From Daphnia pulex (lineage: Eukaryota; Arthropoda; Branchiopoda; Diplostraca; Daphniidae): a DNA stretch of 64,000 bases. The notes beneath the pieces were generated by a model. The model was not told the origin of the DNA, did no database searches, and saw nothing but the letters and a program-made list of their open reading frames with translations. The DNA lies in NCBI RefSeq assembly GCF_021134715.1, contig NC_060019.1, positions 434,001 to 498,000 on the forward strand, read 5' to 3'. Position numbers and translations under genes: made by a program. This document shows, in pieces, positions 60,652 to 64,000 of this stretch (its first letter is position 1; the number at the start of each line of letters is the position of its first letter).

Positions 60652-62353
60652 ATGGCAGCTCATTTTGAGCGTAAATCTTTGCCTATAAATCTGAAAGCCA
60701 TTCAACAGTATTTTGACCTGGCTAAAGATTTCGAAGATTCGGCTGTTAGTTACTGGTGTAAGCCTAATTTATTATATAGTTATTGAAGTTTAAATTGTCT
60801 TTCTTTGTCTGTTTTAAAGGCGAACTCTACGCACTTCGGAAAGGGTTTCACATTCAAAAGACGAAAGAAGATTTGACGTTTTTGCTGGATCTGATGGATC
60901 GGCTGGTGGAAAAGAAAGAAGAACTGAAATCATTAAAGGTATATACTAAATTTAGATCAGCCTAAGACACACTGCTGAACTGATGGGTGTATCTGCATTA
61001 TTATTATTTAGAAAGTCTCCGATTTGAATGCTGATCAAGAACACATGGAGAATTTGGCGCTACAAAAATGTAACGAAGCCAATGCGAAATTGCAGCTCGA
61101 CATTATTGATTTCAACACGTGAGATATTCGGGTTTACTAAGACTATCGAATCTCTGATTTGTCTTTTTAACAATTTCAGAGTTGGTTTTGAGGCAGTGTT
61201 TTACGTCGCCGAATCACTAGTGGAAGTGTGCAGTGTTTTTGGCCCGCTAAGCGAAGAGTTGGCTAAAAAGAAAAAGTATTTGAATTTTCCTATCGCATTT
61301 TGTCACAGAAAAAATCGATTACCTTGAATGTTTACAGGTATGCCAAATTGTGCACAGCAGTTGGTGGGATTTTAAATGGATTCGCCCCGTCTGACTTTCA
61401 ACTAGCAGCCATCCAAGCTTTAAAAATAGACACAGAGGAAGAGCTAGCGACAGTGGTCAAACTCATTTACGTAAAGGTATGCTTTAAAAGAAAATAGCAT
61501 ATAAAGTACGTGCATAGGTGTACAGTAGTTCAACGTTATTGATTTCATAGGCTATTGCTGATCCCATTTCCTCGCCTATATATGCTAAAATGTGTCTAGC
61601 TTTGTCAACCAAAGAAGTTTCATCTGCCTCCGATCCAGCGTTAATAACAAACTTCCGCAAGGTACTCTTGGCGGAATGCCAGAAAAGGTTTGAAGAGGAT
61701 TACTTCAGCCGGCAGGATAGTACAAAGGATGAAAAAGAAGAAATCGAAAGCGCCGAAAAAGTTATTATTGAATTGTAAAAATTCTTTTTAAACGCTATAA
61801 CCACATTCGTTTTAGGAAACAGAAAAGAAAGACTTTGAAATTGGATTTAAAAAAGATTCATTGAATCGAAGGAGGTCTCTAGGGAACATCAGGTAAAAGT
61901 TCTGTTTTACAGTTGAAGCTATAAAACCAAGCTGTACAGTTCTTTCCGGCAGGTTTATCGGTCAACTAATAAAATTACGCATTCTTTCGGAGAAAATTTT
62001 GCATCAGTGTATTCTTCGGCTGCTGAGTCAACGGGATGATGAAGATTATCTCGAGGCTCTGTGTGTACTATTGATTACGACTGGTAAAAATATGGAATCT
62101 GCAAAAACCCCACAAATGGTTTGTCTGATTTTTGTCCTCCCACACTTTATATGCAAATTCAATTTACCTTATTTTTTTTATTTTTTTTTAGTCTGTTACG
62201 GAGACAAATCGTGAAATTATGAATTCGTACTTCACTACTCTGGAGGCCATCGTGAAAAATCAAACAGTTTCGGAGCGTATCCTTTCCAAGATCCAAGAAG
62301 TAATTGATCTACGCAAATGCGGTTGGTCTATCACAGCAGCTCATCGAGTTTAA
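60652..62353 (+). CDS. Fusion of VTA1 N-terminal domain with eIF4G-type MIF4G domain
   Basis: Nine exons, 60652-60757, 60820-60938, 61012-61118, 61180-61275, 61338-61476, 61551-61760, 61816-61892, 61953-62118 and 62192-62353, give 393 aa with all phases matching. Residues 1 to about 147 match the VTA1/LIP5 N-terminal domain (LPINLKAIQQYFDLAKDF; SYWCELYALRKG; VFGPLSEELAKKKKYAK). That domain binds ESCRT-III proteins and VPS4 in endosomal sorting. From about 150 to the end it matches the eIF4G middle domain (GILNGFAPSDFQ; FRKVLLAECQKRFEEDYF; RRSLGNIRFIGQLIKLRIL; IQEVIDLRKCGW), which binds eIF4A and RNA. The VTA1 C-terminal VPS4-binding helix is absent. The join sits at the exon 4/5 boundary. A poly(A) signal lies at 62596. 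It lies between the two collagen-exon copies. The function of the combination is unknown. Confidence 0.85.
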
Positions 62354-62667
62354 TCATCACTAAAGGTTTTAGCCTGTCTATCGTCCTGATCGTCCACTTT
62401 TGGCCATGGAAAAGCACAAGCCAATCTAATTAGTCTCAGGGTAGCATTTCATTTAATTTCTGAATTGTTAATCGCATTGTTGCCGCTTACCTAACTGTCA
62501 TCAATAGTTACCTGCATCGAGAATGTATCGCCTAGTTGCAGCAGGTGGGATTTTTTTTAAATCGGTTCTTTATTTCTTAATCAATGGAAAATTAAAATAA
62601 ATTCGATTTCACCTTACCTCTCCCGTTTGTGCAATTCCTCAAAGTATGTCACCCCGTGAAATAACCT

Positions 62668-64000
62668 TCCGTTTCCTGTTTCTATAATTGTTTCATCTTC
62701 TTAGCAGTGCGTCTGCCCATCTTGGTGATGTAATGTTACTTATTTAGCCACCGCTTGAATTCGTCTGATGAGCAGAAAAACCAAAGAACAACGAAAATAA
62801 AACGTCGATCCATCCGGTGTGAAAGCGGATGATTCGTTTATTTTGTGCTGTCACGTTGCAGGGTTGCAGATTTGGCGAGTCGGTTGAACTATTATTATCT
62901 CTATAGAAAATCTGTATGTTTTTCGCTTAGTTTTCATTTAATCACTGGTTCATATGCCACGATATTAATCAAATTCTGATTTTGTTTGTTAACAGAAGGG
63001 AAAGGAGTCAATGGCGAATCTTCTACGATTGTCGGAGTAAGTTTTCTTTGGTTAGACTTTTGTCAGAACATCTCGAAAATGATCTATTTCTGTTTTACCT
63101 CACTCGAGCGAATGTGACGTTGATTGGCCCAACTTATTCTCTTCCTCTAATTCTTATCCTCTCTTGACGGGTGAAATGAGCGGGCCAGCTTTTCTTGTCG
63201 GAGGGGATGAGATGTTCGATTAATAATTGAATGATGGGACCTCTGGCTTTGCACCGCTTCGAAATAATTCGACATATTTTGTGGATATCATTTTGATTGA
63301 TTGATTTTTTCTGAAACTAAAAAGGGCGGAGGCGTTTGTGGCTGCAACGAGAGTTCCATCATCGCCAAACTGGCCGAGCAAGTCAAACAGGGAGCGCCGG
63401 GTCCGCCGGGCGTTGACGGCAAACCTGGCATGACGGGCATTCCGGTAATATTATTCAAGACGGAATGAATTTTTTTAAAAATTTAATCATCTTTTTGGTG
63501 TCGCCTGTATAGGGAGCTCAAGGTCAGATGGGACCGACTGGACCTGAAGGCCCAGCTGGAGAGAAAGGAGAACGCTGCGATTCCGGGCCGGTTGGCAAAG
63601 AAGGGCCTTCTGGACCCAAAGGCGAGCCCGGTCGAGATGGATCACCTGGTGATCTAGGAAAACCTGGGCTACCAGGTACCAAAGGAGATCGAGGAACCGA
63701 CGGGGAAATGGGTCCTAAAGGCGACACTGGCGAGCCGGGATTGCCAGGAACGAAAGGCGAAATTGGCCCTGCATGTCCAGTTGGTACTTCGGTTATTTCC
63801 AGTGTCAAAGGAGACAAAGAAAATCAAGGAGATCGAGGCAAACGGGGCAAGCCAGGTCCTCCTGGACCTCCTGGACCTCCAAGCGAACCGTCCAAATCAG
63901 GTTACTTAACCAAAACAAAACTAACAAGCGAAACGAATAAAATTAACTTTCTGTTCCTCTTGACCTGCCTTAAATCTCAACAGTCTAATTCTAATCATCT
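62668..64000 (+). repeat. Tandem duplication with the collagen exons, copy 2
   Basis: Second copy of 56600-57960, continuing to the window edge. The same splice sites are kept. Confidence 0.9.
62996..63900 (+). CDS. Collagen triple-helix exons, second copy (partial gene)
   Basis: Exons 62996-63036, 63325-63444 and 63513-63900 parallel 56909-56955, 57262-57372 and 57441-57819. Encoded are EGKGVNGESSTIVG, a [20 protein letters not shown] segment and G-X-Y repeats ([39 protein letters not shown]). The exons are in frame and a little longer than copy 1 (an extra GPP triplet; a further insertion near ENQGDRG). The first exon begins in phase 1, so it could be spliced directly after the last copy-1 exon, lengthening the collagen stretch. 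Otherwise it belongs to a separate gene whose first exons are not evident. The gene continues beyond the window. Collagen-type repeats form extracellular trimeric rods. Confidence 0.7.

Noticed and set aside
1..64000. Prokaryotic-type features (operons, CRISPR arrays, Shine-Dalgarno sites)
   Set aside because: The window is plainly eukaryotic: spliced genes, poly(A) signals and no regularly spaced repeat array.

Overview
The window looks like nuclear DNA of a small-genome arthropod, most likely a cladoceran crustacean of the Daphnia type. The evidence is dense genes, many introns of only about 55-75 bp with GT..AG ends, and protein families close to insect and crustacean versions. This is inference from gene structure and protein resemblance; no database search was possible. 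All exon joins were made by eye with frame-consistent splice sites, and single ends could be off by a few bases.

Layout. 1-6 kb: two PIWI-clade Argonaute genes in tandem on the minus strand, the first cut by the window edge and the second complete (855 aa, catalytic D-D-H present). 6-9 kb: mostly gene-free. 9.0-13.9 kb: a compact cell-biology cluster with a PMF1/Nnf1-like kinetochore gene (+), GCP4 (-, tail to tail with it) and TRIP4/ASC-1 (+, head to head with GCP4). 14.3-16.4 kb: a small Cys4 protein and a gene whose zinc-finger exon has been tandemly copied. 19.2-33.4 kb: a large RhoGEF of the AKAP13/ARHGEF18/ARHGEF2 family (C1-DH-PH, 1835 aa). A gene-poor stretch follows (33.4-39.6 kb) with a foldback element and a 1.5-kb-span inverted repeat. 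39.6-41.6 kb: a KDM4-like gene with PHD, extended PHD and double Tudor regions but no JmjN/JmjC exons in the window. 42.6-46.5 kb: acylpeptide hydrolase (+) and steroid 5-alpha-reductase (-), tail to tail.

46.5-64 kb is a rearranged accessory region. It has two copies plus a fragment of a roughly 1.2-kb noncoding unit, a broken IRE1-like pseudokinase, a probable solo LTR, and a semaphorin-5-like gene whose exons run in frame into collagen triple-helix exons. That gene has an in-frame TGA that can be avoided by a second donor site in the same phase. Further right are a decayed C-type lectin gene, a gene joining the VTA1 N-terminal domain to an eIF4G-type MIF4G domain, and a second copy of the collagen exons running to the window end.

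The most unusual items are the VTA1-MIF4G fusion, the semaphorin-collagen fusion with its TGA/alternative-donor arrangement, and a strong enrichment of AGGAGC/GCTCCT hexamers in two RhoGEF introns.
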